From: Caenimonas sp. SL110
Lineage (GTDB): Bacteria; Pseudomonadota; Gammaproteobacteria; Burkholderiales; Burkholderiaceae_C
Direction: 5' to 3'
Assembly: GCF_001044395.1 (NCBI RefSeq)
Contig: NZ_JANU01000016.1
Location: forward strand, 62,001 to 126,000
Length of the DNA stretch: 64,000 bases
The notes under the pieces are model-generated. The model worked only from the letters and a program-made list of their open reading frames with translations, did not search any database and had not been told where the DNA came from. Each line of letters begins with the position of its first letter. The first letter of the stretch is position 1. Of the stretch, positions 7,522-15,784 are shown one piece after another. A program made the translations under genes and the position numbers.

Positions 7522-9318
7522 ATGACGAAGATGAAAGCGGCCATGGCCGCCGTGCTCGTGATGGAAAAAGAAGGCATCACCCATGCCTTCGGTGTTCCGG
7601 GTGCCGCCATCAATCCGCTCTATGCGGCGATGCGCGAACGCCAGTCCATCACCCACATCCTGGCGCGCCACGTCGAAGGCGCATCGCACATGGCCGAGGG
7701 CTATACCCGCGCAAAGGCCGGCAACATCGGCGTGTGCATCGGCACCTCGGGCCCCGGCGGCACCGACATGATCACCGGCCTGTACTCGGCAGGCGCCGAC
7801 AGCATCCCCATCCTTTGCATCACCGGCCAGGCACCGCGCGCGCGACTGCACAAGGAAGATTTCCAGGCGGTGGACATCGAGGCGATCTCCGCGCCCGTCA
7901 CCAAGTGGTCCTTCACCGTGCGAGAGCCGGGCCAGTTGCCCGGCGCGTTGCAGGCGGCCTTCCACCTGATGCGATCCGGGCGGCCCGGCCCTGTGCTGCT
8001 GGACTTGCCGTTTGACGTGCAGATGGCCGAGATCGAATTCGACATCGACACCTATGAGCCGCTTCCGGTTCACAAGCCTGCCGCGACCCGCAAGCAGATC
8101 GACAAGGCGCTGGACATGCTCACTGCAGCCAAGCGTCCGCTGATCGTCGCAGGCGGCGGCATCATCAACGCCGACGCCAGCGACCTGCTCGTGGAGTTTG
8201 CAGAACTCACCGGCATCCCGGTCATTCCCACCCTCATGGGCTGGGGAACGATCCCCGACGATCACCCCTTGATGGCTGGCATGGTCGGCTTGCAGACCAG
8301 CCACCGCTACGGCAACGCCACCATGCTCGCGAGCGATTTCGTGCTGGGCATCGGCAACCGCTGGGCGAACCGCCACACCGGCTCGATCGAGGTCTATACC
8401 CAGGGCCGCACTTTTGTGCACGTCGACATCGAGCCAACACAGATAGGCCGCGTGTTCACACCCCACTACGGCATCGTCTCCGATGCCAGGGCTGCCCTGC
8501 AGCTTTTCGTGGAAGCCGCGCGTGAACGCAAGGCCGCGCAGCGCATGCCCGACCGCAGCGACTGGGCCATGCGATGCGCCGAACGCAAGCGCCTGATGCT
8601 GCGCAAGACGCACTACGACAACGTGCCGATCAAGCCGCAGCGCGTGTATGAAGAGTTGAACCTCGCCTTTCCGCGCGACACGATCTACGTGAGCAACATC
8701 GGCAACAGCCAGATCGCGGCCGGCCAGTTCATGAACATCTACGGCCCGCGCCAATGGATCAACTGCGGCCAGGCCGGGCCGCTGGGCTGGTCGATGCCTG
8801 CGGCACTGGGCGTGGTTGCGGCCGACCCATCGCGCACGGTCGTCGCGATCACGGGCGACTACGACTTCCAGTTCCTGATGGAAGAACTTGCCGTGGGCGC
8901 GCAGTTCAAGCTGCCCTATGTGCATGTGCTGGTGAACAACTCCTACCTCGGGCTGATCCGCCAGAGCCAGCGCGGATTCGACATGGATTTCTGCGTGCAG
9001 CTCGCGTTCGACAACATCAACGTGCCCGCGTCCGACGACCAGCTTCGCGGCTACGGCGTGGATCATGTAGCCGTGGTGCAGGGCCTGGGTTGCAAGGCGC
9101 TGCGGGTGCAGGACCCGTCGCTACTGCAGGCAGCGCTGCTGCAGGCCACCGCTCTTGCGAAAGAGCACCGGGTGCCGGTGGTGGTCGAGGTCATCCTGGA
9201 GAAGGTGACCAACATCGCCATGGGGACCGAGATCGACAAGGTCAATGAATTCGAGGATGTCGATTGCCGCCACCCCGGCGGCCTCAAGGGCCTGGAGCTT
9301 GCGGGCCTGCTCGAATGA
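7522..9318 (+). CDS. gcl: Glyoxylate carboligase (tartronate-semialdehyde synthase)
   Basis: Thiamine-diphosphate and FAD enzyme that condenses two glyoxylate molecules to tartronate semialdehyde plus CO2. The 598-residue sequence follows E. coli Gcl closely: [16 protein letters not shown] start, [39 protein letters not shown], and the TPP-site region [18 protein letters not shown]. The ATG at 7522 follows GGAGAC by 5 bases; a frame start at 7489 lacks a ribosome site. The usual partners hyi, glxR and glxK are not adjacent. The next genes are instead an unknown 86-residue protein, a FAH-family protein and a ketopantoate-reductase-like protein. Confidence 0.96.
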   Translation: MTKMKAAMAAVLVMEKEGITHAFGVPGAAINPLYAAMRERQSITHILARHVEGASHMAEGYTRAKAGNIGVCIGTSGPGGTDMITGLYSAGADSIPILCITGQAPRARLHKEDFQAVDIEAISAPVTKWSFTVREPGQLPGALQAAFHLMRSGRPGPVLLDLPFDVQMAEIEFDIDTYEPLPVHKPAATRKQIDKALDMLTAAKRPLIVAGGGIINADASDLLVEFAELTGIPVIPTLMGWGTIPDDHPLMAGMVGLQTSHRYGNATMLASDFVLGIGNRWANRHTGSIEVYTQGRTFVHVDIEPTQIGRVFTPHYGIVSDARAALQLFVEAARERKAAQRMPDRSDWAMRCAERKRLMLRKTHYDNVPIKPQRVYEELNLAFPRDTIYVSNIGNSQIAAGQFMNIYGPRQWINCGQAGPLGWSMPAALGVVAADPSRTVVAITGDYDFQFLMEELAVGAQFKLPYVHVLVNNSYLGLIRQSQRGFDMDFCVQLAFDNINVPASDDQLRGYGVDHVAVVQGLGCKALRVQDPSLLQAALLQATALAKEHRVPVVVEVILEKVTNIAMGTEIDKVNEFEDVDCRHPGGLKGLELAGLLE

Positions 9319-9341
9319 CAGCGTCACAGCTTTGTCCAAAC

Positions 9342-9420
9342 CATAAGCGTTTGTAAATCAATCCATCAAATACTTTAACTATTCTTAAATCGTTTGTTTT
9401 CCTAGGATAGTCCCAAAGGA
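9342..9420 (+). promoter_or_regulatory. Promoter element shared with gcl, copy B
   Basis: CATAAGCGTTTGTAAAT at 9342-9358 and TACTTTAACTAT at 9371-9382, then CTTAAATCGTT. This repeats the blocks before gcl (copy A at 7423). A Shine-Dalgarno AAAGGAG at 9415-9421 serves the next gene. The copy separates gcl from the downstream genes as an independent but co-regulated transcription unit. Confidence 0.7.
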
Positions 9421-9427
9421 GCACCTC

Positions 9428-9688
9428 ATGACCACTCACCACGCCGCCACCATCGACCCATCTGCCCAGTCTCACCTGCACGCCTACAACGCGGCATTCG
9501 AAGAGCTCGACCTGCCGTGGCACTGGGATGCGGTGACCTTCATGCGCCTGCGCGAGTCGGGCGATTGCTGCGTGCGCCGCTACCTGGAGACCGAGCACGC
9601 GCACCTGCTTCGCGCCTACGACGCCGACTTCCTGGTGCAGGCGGTGGAAACCGCCAGGAAGCGATGCCACGCGGTCCTCGCGTCCTGA
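9428..9688 (+). CDS. Unknown 86-residue protein in the gcl regulon
   Basis: Function not recognised. A small soluble protein rich in His, Trp, Arg and Cys, without signal peptide or membrane segment. Notable features are the aromatic patch LPWHWD and a helical C-terminal half (YLETEHAHLLRAYDADFLV, then AVETARKRC). The start has a strong AAAGGAG ribosome site. It is preceded by a copy of the gcl promoter element and followed 24 bases later by the FAH-family gene, so it is probably expressed with glyoxylate metabolism. The length and clear expression signals argue that it is a real gene. Confidence 0.8.
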   Translation: MTTHHAATIDPSAQSHLHAYNAAFEELDLPWHWDAVTFMRLRESGDCCVRRYLETEHAHLLRAYDADFLVQAVETARKRCHAVLAS

Positions 9689-9712
9689 ACGCCTGACCGC
9701 CTGAAAGCCGCC

Positions 9713-10480
9713 ATGACCAAGCACTGGGTGAGATTCACGCACGATGGCACCCAGGGGTTCGGGATGCTGGAAGGCGACGCGATTCGCGTCTGCGCAGGCA
9801 GCATGTTCTCGGGCGCGCAGCCCACCGGCCAGGTCGTGCCGCTGGGGGCGGTGCGCCTGCTCACGCCGGTGGTGCCCACCAAGGTGATCGCGCTGTGGAA
9901 CAACTTCCATGCGCTGGGCGAAAAGCTCAACCTGCCGGTGCCTGCCGAGCCGCTGTACCTGCTCAAGGCACCCAACTCGTTCCTGGAGCCGGGCGGCATC
10001 ATTGCCCACCCCGGGTGCGAAGGCAGGGTTGTGTTCGAAGGCGAACTCGCCGTTGTCATCGGCAAGACCTGCAAGCGGGTCAGCGAAAGCGACGCGCTCG
10101 ACCACGTGCTGGGCTACACCTGCGTCAACGATGTGACCGCCGCCGACATCCTGCACCGCGACGCTTCGTTTGCCCAATGGGTGCGCGCCAAGGGCTTCGA
10201 CACCTTCTGCCCTTTCGGCCCGTCGATAGCGACCGGCCTGGACCCCGCCACGCTCGTCGTGCGAACCCTGCTCGATGGCGTGGAGCGGCAGAACTACCCC
10301 ATCAGCGACATGCGCTTTCCGGTGCAGCGGCTGGTCAGCCTCATCTCGCAGGACATGACCCTCAACCCCGGCGACCTCATCCTGTGCGGCACGTCGGTGG
10401 GCGTCGGCTCGATGAAGCCGGGCAGCACCGTGCAAGTCGCGATCGCGGGCATCGGCACGCTCACCAACCGGTTTCTTTGA
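9713..10480 (+). CDS. Fumarylacetoacetate hydrolase (FAH) family enzyme
   Basis: A 255-residue soluble enzyme of the FAH superfamily, whose members hydrolyse, decarboxylate or isomerise 2-oxo-diacids using Mg or Mn. The metal-site acidic residues are visible in VFEGELAVVIGK and NDVTAADIL. The family glycine block GDLILCGTSVGVGSMKPG is near the C-terminus. It lies between the 86-residue gene and the ketopantoate-reductase-like gene (17 bases to the latter's start), downstream of gcl. The substrate cannot be read from sequence. Because hyi is absent, a role on hydroxypyruvate- or tartronate-like compounds is possible but speculative. Confidence 0.88.
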   Translation: MTKHWVRFTHDGTQGFGMLEGDAIRVCAGSMFSGAQPTGQVVPLGAVRLLTPVVPTKVIALWNNFHALGEKLNLPVPAEPLYLLKAPNSFLEPGGIIAHPGCEGRVVFEGELAVVIGKTCKRVSESDALDHVLGYTCVNDVTAADILHRDASFAQWVRAKGFDTFCPFGPSIATGLDPATLVVRTLLDGVERQNYPISDMRFPVQRLVSLISQDMTLNPGDLILCGTSVGVGSMKPGSTVQVAIAGIGTLTNRFL

Positions 10481-10497
10481 TTATTTTTGGAGCTGTC

Positions 10498-11604
10498 GTG
10501 AAAATTGCAATCATCGGGGCGGGCGCCATTGGCGGCTACGTCGGCGCGAAACTCGCGCTGGCCGGCGAGGACGTGACATTCATGGTGCGGGGCGCCAACC
10601 TGTGCGCGATCCGCAACAACGGAATCAGGCTCATCCTGGCCGACGGATCGGAACACGTTGCGCACGGCGTCCGGGCCAGCAACGACTATGCAGCCACCGG
10701 CGAGCAGGACCTCGTCATCGTGGCCGTGAAAGCCCACCAGCTCGAAGCCGTCGCCTCGGACCTTGCGCACCTGCTCGGCCCGCAGACCAGCGTGGTCACC
10801 ATGCAGAACGGCATTCCGTACTGGTACTTTCACAAGCACGGCGGTGAGCTTGAAGGCACCGTGGTGCGCAGCGTGGACCCCAGCGGCCGCCTGGCCGATC
10901 TGATTGCACCCGAGCGCGTCATCGGCTGCGTGGTGTACCCGGCCTGCGAGCTGGTCGAGCCCGGCGTGGTGCGCCATGTCGAAGGCGAGCGGTTTCCGCT
11001 GGGCGAACTCGACGGCACGACCAGCGAGCGCGTCACGAGCATCTCGCAGTGCTTCATCCGCGCCGGGCTGAAAGCGCCCGTGCTGGACAACATCCGCAGC
11101 GAGATCTGGCTCAAGCTCTGGGGCAACCTCACCTTCAACCCGATCAGCAGCCTTTCGCATTCCACGCTGGTGGACATCTGCCAGTTTCCGCTGACCCGCG
11201 AACTTGCCACCAGCATGATGCTGGAAGCGCAGGCCGTCGCGCATCGCCTGGGCATCGCATTTCGCGTGTCGCTGGAGCAGCGCATCGCGGGCGCCGAAAA
11301 GGTCGGCAAGCACAAGACCTCGATGCTGCAGGACATCGAAGCCGGCCGCGATCCGGAGATCGATGCGCTGGTCGGTGCGGTCGTCGAGCTCGGCCGCCTG
11401 ACGGCAACGCCTACCCCACATATCGATACAGTTTTTGCGCTGGTCAAATTGCTGGCAAGAACCATGGGCGCGCAAGAAGGGCAATTGCGTATGGAGCCCC
11501 GGCGCGACGACGACGCACCCAGCGCCTCCTCGGGACAAACCCTTGGACGACCCCAAAAATGCGCAAACTTGATCGGTGTCAAGAGTGTTTCGGCCACTCA
11601 GTAA
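10498..11604 (+). CDS. 2-dehydropantoate 2-reductase (ApbA/PanE) family protein
   Basis: NAD(P)-dependent reductase of the PanE/ApbA family, 368 residues from GTG 10498. The Rossmann signature GAGAIGGYVGAKLALAG is at the N-terminus. The KPR C-terminal domain has LWLKLWGNL-like residues (EIWLKLWGNLTFNPISSL). The last 35 residues (after EGQLRMEP) look unrelated to the family and may be translated former intergenic DNA. Strict PanE activity is not assured: many paralogues reduce other 2-oxo acids. In this operon, reduction of hydroxypyruvate or tartronate semialdehyde would make biochemical sense, replacing glxR, but that is inference. Confidence 0.85.
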   Translation: MKIAIIGAGAIGGYVGAKLALAGEDVTFMVRGANLCAIRNNGIRLILADGSEHVAHGVRASNDYAATGEQDLVIVAVKAHQLEAVASDLAHLLGPQTSVVTMQNGIPYWYFHKHGGELEGTVVRSVDPSGRLADLIAPERVIGCVVYPACELVEPGVVRHVEGERFPLGELDGTTSERVTSISQCFIRAGLKAPVLDNIRSEIWLKLWGNLTFNPISSLSHSTLVDICQFPLTRELATSMMLEAQAVAHRLGIAFRVSLEQRIAGAEKVGKHKTSMLQDIEAGRDPEIDALVGAVVELGRLTATPTPHIDTVFALVKLLARTMGAQEGQLRMEPRRDDDAPSASSGQTLGRPQKCANLIGVKSVSATQ

Positions 11605-11681
11605 GACCATGATGTGGTCGTGTGCTTCCGGAGCGTCCATTCTCCGGCGGCCCCACAGCATCACACACAGGAGACAAACCG

Positions 11682-12704
11682 ATGAACACCCGATTCAAGG
11701 CAGTTGGAAAACATTTCGCCAAGGTGGCAGCAGGAACGATCGCATCAGCCGTGCTGGCCATGATGCCCGCCCACGCAGCATGGGAGCCGTCCAAGCCGGT
11801 TGAATTCGTCGTGCCCGCCGGCACGGGTGGCGGCGCGGACCAGATGGCACGCTTCATCCAGGGCGTGATCGTCAAGCACAAGCTGATGAAGGAATCGCTG
11901 GTCGTGGTCAACAAGTCCGGCGGCGCAGGCGCCGAAGGCTTCCTGGCCGTCAAGGAAGCCAAGGCCGACCCGCACAAGATCATCATCACGCTGTCGAACC
12001 TGTTCACCACGCCGCTGGCGACCGGTGTCCCGTTCAACTGGCGTGACATGACGCCGGTGTCGATGATGGCGCTGGACCAGTTCGTGCTGTGGGTCAACGC
12101 AGAGTCGCCCCACAAGACGGCCAAGGACTACTTCGCTGCCGTCAAGGCCGCAGGCCCGAGCAAGTTCAAGATGGGCGGCACCGGCTCCAAGCAGGAAGAC
12201 CAGATCCTGACCGTCGGCATCGAAAAAGCCACCGGCACCAAGTTCATCTACATCCCGTTCAAGGGCGGCGGCGATGTGGCTGTGCAGCTGGTGGGCAAGC
12301 ACATCGACTCCAGCGTGAACAACCCGATCGAAGCTGTCGCCCAGTGGCGCGCAGGCCAGTTGCGCGCGCTGTGCGTGTTCGACGACACCCGCATGCCTTA
12401 CAAGGCGAAGGTGACCGACACCATGTCCTGGGGCGATATCCCCACCTGCAAGGAGTCAGGCGTCGCGACCGACTACGTCATGCTGCGCGGCATCTTCATG
12501 GCACCGGGCGTGACCAAGGACCAGACCGAGTACTACGTCAACCTGCTCAAGAAGGTTCGCGACACACCGGACTGGAAGGAATACATGGAAAAGGGCGCGT
12601 TCAACCAGACCGCCATGACCGGCGACGAGTACACCAAGTGGCTCGGCGCGGCAGAGAACATGCACCGCGACCTGATGAAGGAAGCCGGCTTCATGGCCAA
12701 GTGA
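11682..12704 (+). CDS. Tripartite tricarboxylate transporter substrate-binding protein TctC
   Basis: Periplasmic Bug-family binding protein of 340 residues with an N-terminal signal peptide (cleavage near MPAHA-AWEP). The family pattern is visible: KPVEFVVPAGTGGGADQMARF at the ligand site, then KFIYIPFKGGGDVAVQLVGKH in the second lobe. The ATG at 11682 follows CAGGAGACAAACCG. It begins a tctC-tctB-tctA set. The ligand is a small carboxylate; the position between glyoxylate and oxalate genes suggests oxalate, glyoxylate or a related acid, without proof. Confidence 0.92.
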   Translation: MNTRFKAVGKHFAKVAAGTIASAVLAMMPAHAAWEPSKPVEFVVPAGTGGGADQMARFIQGVIVKHKLMKESLVVVNKSGGAGAEGFLAVKEAKADPHKIIITLSNLFTTPLATGVPFNWRDMTPVSMMALDQFVLWVNAESPHKTAKDYFAAVKAAGPSKFKMGGTGSKQEDQILTVGIEKATGTKFIYIPFKGGGDVAVQLVGKHIDSSVNNPIEAVAQWRAGQLRALCVFDDTRMPYKAKVTDTMSWGDIPTCKESGVATDYVMLRGIFMAPGVTKDQTEYYVNLLKKVRDTPDWKEYMEKGAFNQTAMTGDEYTKWLGAAENMHRDLMKEAGFMAK

Positions 12705-12705
12705 T

Positions 12706-12740
12706 GCAAGGCGCCCCGTTCGTGGGCGCTTGCGGTTTTT
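12706..12740 (+). terminator. Hairpin attenuator between tctC and tctB
   Basis: GCAAGGCGCCCC, loop GTTC, GTGGGCGCTTGC, then GGTTTTT, beginning 1 base after the tctC stop. It looks like a partial terminator, or an RNA-stabilising hairpin. It would make the binding protein more abundant than the membrane subunits. Confidence 0.7.
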
Positions 12741-12837
12741 GATGCGGGCTGCGCCGGTCGGCGCGTCCGCCCTCACCCCTTCATATTTTTCACTGTCGGC
12801 CTTTTCGGGGGCGGACGGCAACCCAGCGGGAGTTCAT

Positions 12838-13359
12838 ATGGAACCAGTCGAAGAAAACGGCGGCGCACCGCGCGTCGGAGTACCCACCTACATCGTCGAG
12901 GGCGTGGTTGCAGCGCTGATCCTCGTGCTGGGCCTGATCGTGATTTTTGGCAGCCGGTCGCTGGGCTCCGGCTGGACCACCGACGGACCGGGCGCAGGCT
13001 ACTTTCCGTTCTACATCGGCCTCATCCTGTGCATTTCGGCAGTGGGTGTTTTCTGGCAAAACGTCCTCAGCAAAAAACGCAGCACCGAAATCTTCGTGGA
13101 CAACGTGCAGCTGGGCCGCGTCATCTCGGTGCTGGTTCCGGCGCTCGTCTATGTGGCGGCGGTGCAGTTCCTGGGCCTGTACCTCGGCTCTGCGATCTAC
13201 ATCGCGCTGTTCATGATCATCATGGGCAAGTACTCCTGGATCAAGAGCGTGATCATTTCCGTGGCAGTCATCACGCTCTTTTTCTTCATGTTCGAAGTCT
13301 GGTTCAAGGTGCCGCTGTTCAAGGGCATGCTCGATCCGCTGCACTTCCTCGGCTACTGA
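12838..13359 (+). CDS. Tripartite tricarboxylate transporter small membrane subunit TctB
   Basis: A 173-residue membrane protein with about four hydrophobic helices (VVAALILVLGLIVIFG, FYIGLILCISAVGVF, VLVPALVYVAAVQFL, SVIISVAVITLFFFMF). This is the size and topology of TctB subunits, and it sits between TctC and TctA. The ATG at 12838 follows GCGGGAG. An in-frame start further upstream would run into the attenuator region and is less likely. Confidence 0.9.
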   Translation: MEPVEENGGAPRVGVPTYIVEGVVAALILVLGLIVIFGSRSLGSGWTTDGPGAGYFPFYIGLILCISAVGVFWQNVLSKKRSTEIFVDNVQLGRVISVLVPALVYVAAVQFLGLYLGSAIYIALFMIIMGKYSWIKSVIISVAVITLFFFMFEVWFKVPLFKGMLDPLHFLGY

Positions 13360-13387
13360 ACCACAACACCTAAAAAGAGACTACGTC

Positions 13388-14917
13388 ATGGACGAAATAA
13401 GCGCGCTCATACAGGGATTCGGCGTCATCCTGACGCCGATGAACATCCTGCTGATGTTCGTGGGCATCATCCTGGGGGTGCTCATCGGCGTTCTTCCCGG
13501 ACTCGGAGGCGCCAACGGCGTCGCCATCCTGCTGCCACTGACCTTCAGCATGTCGCCCACTTCGGCGATCGTCATGCTGTCATGCATCTACTGGGGCGCC
13601 CTGTTCGGCGGCGCGATCACCTCGGTGCTGTTCAACATTCCGGGTGAGCCCTGGTCTGTTGCAACCACCTTCGACGGCTACCCGATGGCGCAAAAAGGCC
13701 ATGCCGGTGCCGCGCTGACGGCAGCATTCACGTCGTCGTTCGTCGGCGCCTTCGTCGCGGTGGTGATGATCACCTTCCTGGCGCCGATGGTTGCCAAGTT
13801 CGCACTGAAGTTCGGTCCGCCCGAATTCTTCGCGGTGTACCTGCTGACCTTCTGCAGCTTCGTGGGCATGGGCAAGGGTTCGCCGTTCAAGATCCTGGCC
13901 TCGATGACGCTCGGCTTCGCACTCGCAGCGGTGGGCATGGACACGGTGACCGGCCAGTTGCGCCTGACGTTCGGCATCCCCGACCTGATGCGTGGCTTCG
14001 ACTTCCTGATCGGTGTGATCGGCCTGTTCGGTATCGGCGAAATCCTGATCTCGATGGAAGAGGGCCTGGAGTTCTCGGGCAAGAGCGCCAAGATCAATGC
14101 CAAGGTGGTGTTCGAGACCTGGAAGAAGCTGCCGCAGTACTGGATGACCTCGATCCGCAGCTCGCTGGTGGGCATCTGGATGGGTATCACGCCCGGCGGT
14201 GCGACACCGGCTTCGTTCATGAGCTACGGCCTGGCCAAGAAGATGTCCAAGAACGGCGCGAATTTCGGCAACGGCGAAATCGAAGGCGTGATCGCCCCCG
14301 AGACCGCTGCCCACGCAGCCGGCACGAGCGCCCTGCTCCCGATGCTGGCGCTGGGCATCCCCGGTTCGCCAACGGCCGCTGTACTGCTGGGTGGCCTGCT
14401 GATCTGGGGCCTGCAGCCCGGACCGCTGCTGTTCGTCGAGCAAAAGGACTTCGTGTGGGGCCTGATCGCCAGCATGTACCTGGGCAACCTGGTCGGCCTG
14501 ATCGTGGTGCTGACGACCGTGCCGCTGTTCGCTTCGATCCTGCGCATCCCGTTCTCGATCATTGCGCCGATCATCGTGGTCATCTGTGCGATTGGTGCCT
14601 ACACCGTGCACAGCGCGATGCTCGACATCTGGTTCATGATGCTCTTCGGTGTGGTTGGCTACCTGTTCAAGAAGCTCGACTACCCGCTTGCACCGCTGGT
14701 GCTGGCACTGGTGCTCGGCGACAAGGCAGAAGATTCGTTCCGCCAGGCGATGCTGGTCTCGCAAGGCGAGCTGTCGATCATGTGGTCCAACCCGCTGGTG
14801 GGCGGCATCACGACGCTGGCGCTGATCCTGCTGCTCTGGCCAGTGATCTCCAAGGTGATCGCCAAGGTCCGTCCGCCAAAGGGTCCGGACCTGCCTGCAG
14901 AACAGCCGGTGGATTGA
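13388..14917 (+). CDS. Tripartite tricarboxylate transporter large membrane subunit TctA
   Basis: A 509-residue polytopic permease, the ion-coupled membrane subunit of the TTT system. Family blocks are present: VLIGVLPGLGGANGVAILLPLTF near the N-terminus, and the second Gly/Pro-rich repeat ALGIPGSPTAAVLLGGLLIWG. It lies 28 bases after tctB and is closed by a strong terminator, so tctC-tctB-tctA is a complete transporter that ends here. Confidence 0.96.
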   Translation: MDEISALIQGFGVILTPMNILLMFVGIILGVLIGVLPGLGGANGVAILLPLTFSMSPTSAIVMLSCIYWGALFGGAITSVLFNIPGEPWSVATTFDGYPMAQKGHAGAALTAAFTSSFVGAFVAVVMITFLAPMVAKFALKFGPPEFFAVYLLTFCSFVGMGKGSPFKILASMTLGFALAAVGMDTVTGQLRLTFGIPDLMRGFDFLIGVIGLFGIGEILISMEEGLEFSGKSAKINAKVVFETWKKLPQYWMTSIRSSLVGIWMGITPGGATPASFMSYGLAKKMSKNGANFGNGEIEGVIAPETAAHAAGTSALLPMLALGIPGSPTAAVLLGGLLIWGLQPGPLLFVEQKDFVWGLIASMYLGNLVGLIVVLTTVPLFASILRIPFSIIAPIIVVICAIGAYTVHSAMLDIWFMMLFGVVGYLFKKLDYPLAPLVLALVLGDKAEDSFRQAMLVSQGELSIMWSNPLVGGITTLALILLLWPVISKVIAKVRPPKGPDLPAEQPVD

Positions 14918-14937
14918 TCCCACGGGTTGGGACGAAA

Positions 14938-14968
14938 AGAAAGGGGCCGCAAGGCCCCTTTTGTTTTG
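14938..14968 (+). terminator. Rho-independent terminator after tctA
   Basis: Stem AAAGGGGCC / GGCCCCTTT with loop GCAA, followed by TGTTTT. It ends the transporter operon. Confidence 0.9.
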
Positions 14969-14977
14969 GTCACCCCG

Positions 14978-15020
14978 GTTGTCATGCCGGACTCGATCCG
15001 GCATCCACCGCGAAGCGGCT
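14978..15020. repeat. Dispersed palindromic repeat, copy 3 (half element)
   Basis: GTTGTCATGCCGGACTCGAT then CCGGCATCCACCGCGAAGCG, with the inverted pair CCGGAC..ATCCGG. It lies between tctA and the convergent Crp/Fnr gene. Confidence 0.8.
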
Positions 15021-15025
15021 CTCGC

Positions 15026-15634
15026 TCAGATCTTGCCGCGCTGCTTCAACCGGCTCAGCGTCTCGGCCGAAAGATTCAGGTACGACGCGAGTTCTTTTTT
15101 GGGAATGCGCTCGAACAGCTCTGGTTGCTTGCGCAGGAAGCGCTTCACCCGCCCCGGCGCATCGAGCAGGTGCAGCGTGATGGTGTGCGCCATGATTTCA
15201 CTCATGAGTTCCATCACCTGGTATTCGAACGATTCCTTGATGCCGGGATTCTTGGCCAGAAATGCGACCCACTCGGGCATCGGCAGCTTGGCAACCCGCG
15301 CCTTGGTCACGCAAACAATGCTGTAAGGCGCCGGGGTTCCAAGCCGCCACGCGGCATAGCTTGTTTCCATATTTCGCTCATCGGCAAAACGCAGGATCAT
15401 TTCCTTGGCTTGCTGATTGGCCACGACGCGCTTCAAGATGCCGTCCAGGATGAAGTACTGCTCCATGTCGTGCACGCCCTGATGGAGCAGGTAATCGCCC
15501 TTCTGGCAGTCAACGACCACCAGGTGCGACTCGAGTTCAGCGCTCTGGCCCGAATTCATTCCTTTCAAGACCATGTTCTGCGCGAGTTGCACGCGAATGA
15601 CATTTCGTTCTGAATGGTTTTGGATGGCCGTCAT
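15026..15634 (-). CDS. Crp/Fnr-family regulator of the oxalate operon
   Basis: A 202-residue regulator with an N-terminal cyclic-nucleotide-binding-type beta-roll and a C-terminal winged helix. The recognition helix reads SAETLSRLKQ, keeping the Glu, Ser and Arg that FNR-type proteins use to read TTGAT-like half-sites. It has only two cysteines, so it cannot carry an FNR iron-sulfur cluster. The effector is therefore something else and is unknown. The ATG at 15634 was chosen over a TTG at 15679, which would lie in the operator. The gene is divergent from oxc and is the obvious regulator of the oxalate genes. Confidence 0.88.
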   Translation of the reverse strand: MTAIQNHSERNVIRVQLAQNMVLKGMNSGQSAELESHLVVVDCQKGDYLLHQGVHDMEQYFILDGILKRVVANQQAKEMILRFADERNMETSYAAWRLGTPAPYSIVCVTKARVAKLPMPEWVAFLAKNPGIKESFEYQVMELMSEIMAHTITLHLLDAPGRVKRFLRKQPELFERIPKKELASYLNLSAETLSRLKQRGKI

Positions 15635-15663
15635 GCGAGAGGAAAAGAGACCGATTACCCGAA

Positions 15664-15715
15664 AGTTGACCGTGGTCAATGGAGGTTGAGAAAGCGATTC
15701 CTATGATACCCCGAC
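15664..15715 (+). promoter_or_regulatory. Crp/Fnr operator and oxc promoter
   Basis: The palindrome TTGACCGTGGTCAA lies at 15666-15679 (arms TTGACC/GGTCAA), matching the TTGAN-N4-NTCAA layout of FNR-type regulators. A -10 hexamer TATGAT lies at 15702-15707 with no good -35. With a start point near 15714, the palindrome is centred at -41.5, the standard position for a class II activator. It also overlaps the leader of the divergent regulator gene. Confidence 0.72.
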
Positions 15716-15784
15716 GCTTCCATTGCGCCCTGAAGGCCATAGGGCGCCGGCCCTTCGTGCGAAGACCCTAGAAGAGACATCAAC

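Noticed and set aside
7402..9066. Minus-strand frame of about 550 codons opposite gcl
   Set aside because: It runs through the divergent promoter into the LysR leader and translates to a low-complexity His/Val/Arg-rich sequence; gcl is certain.
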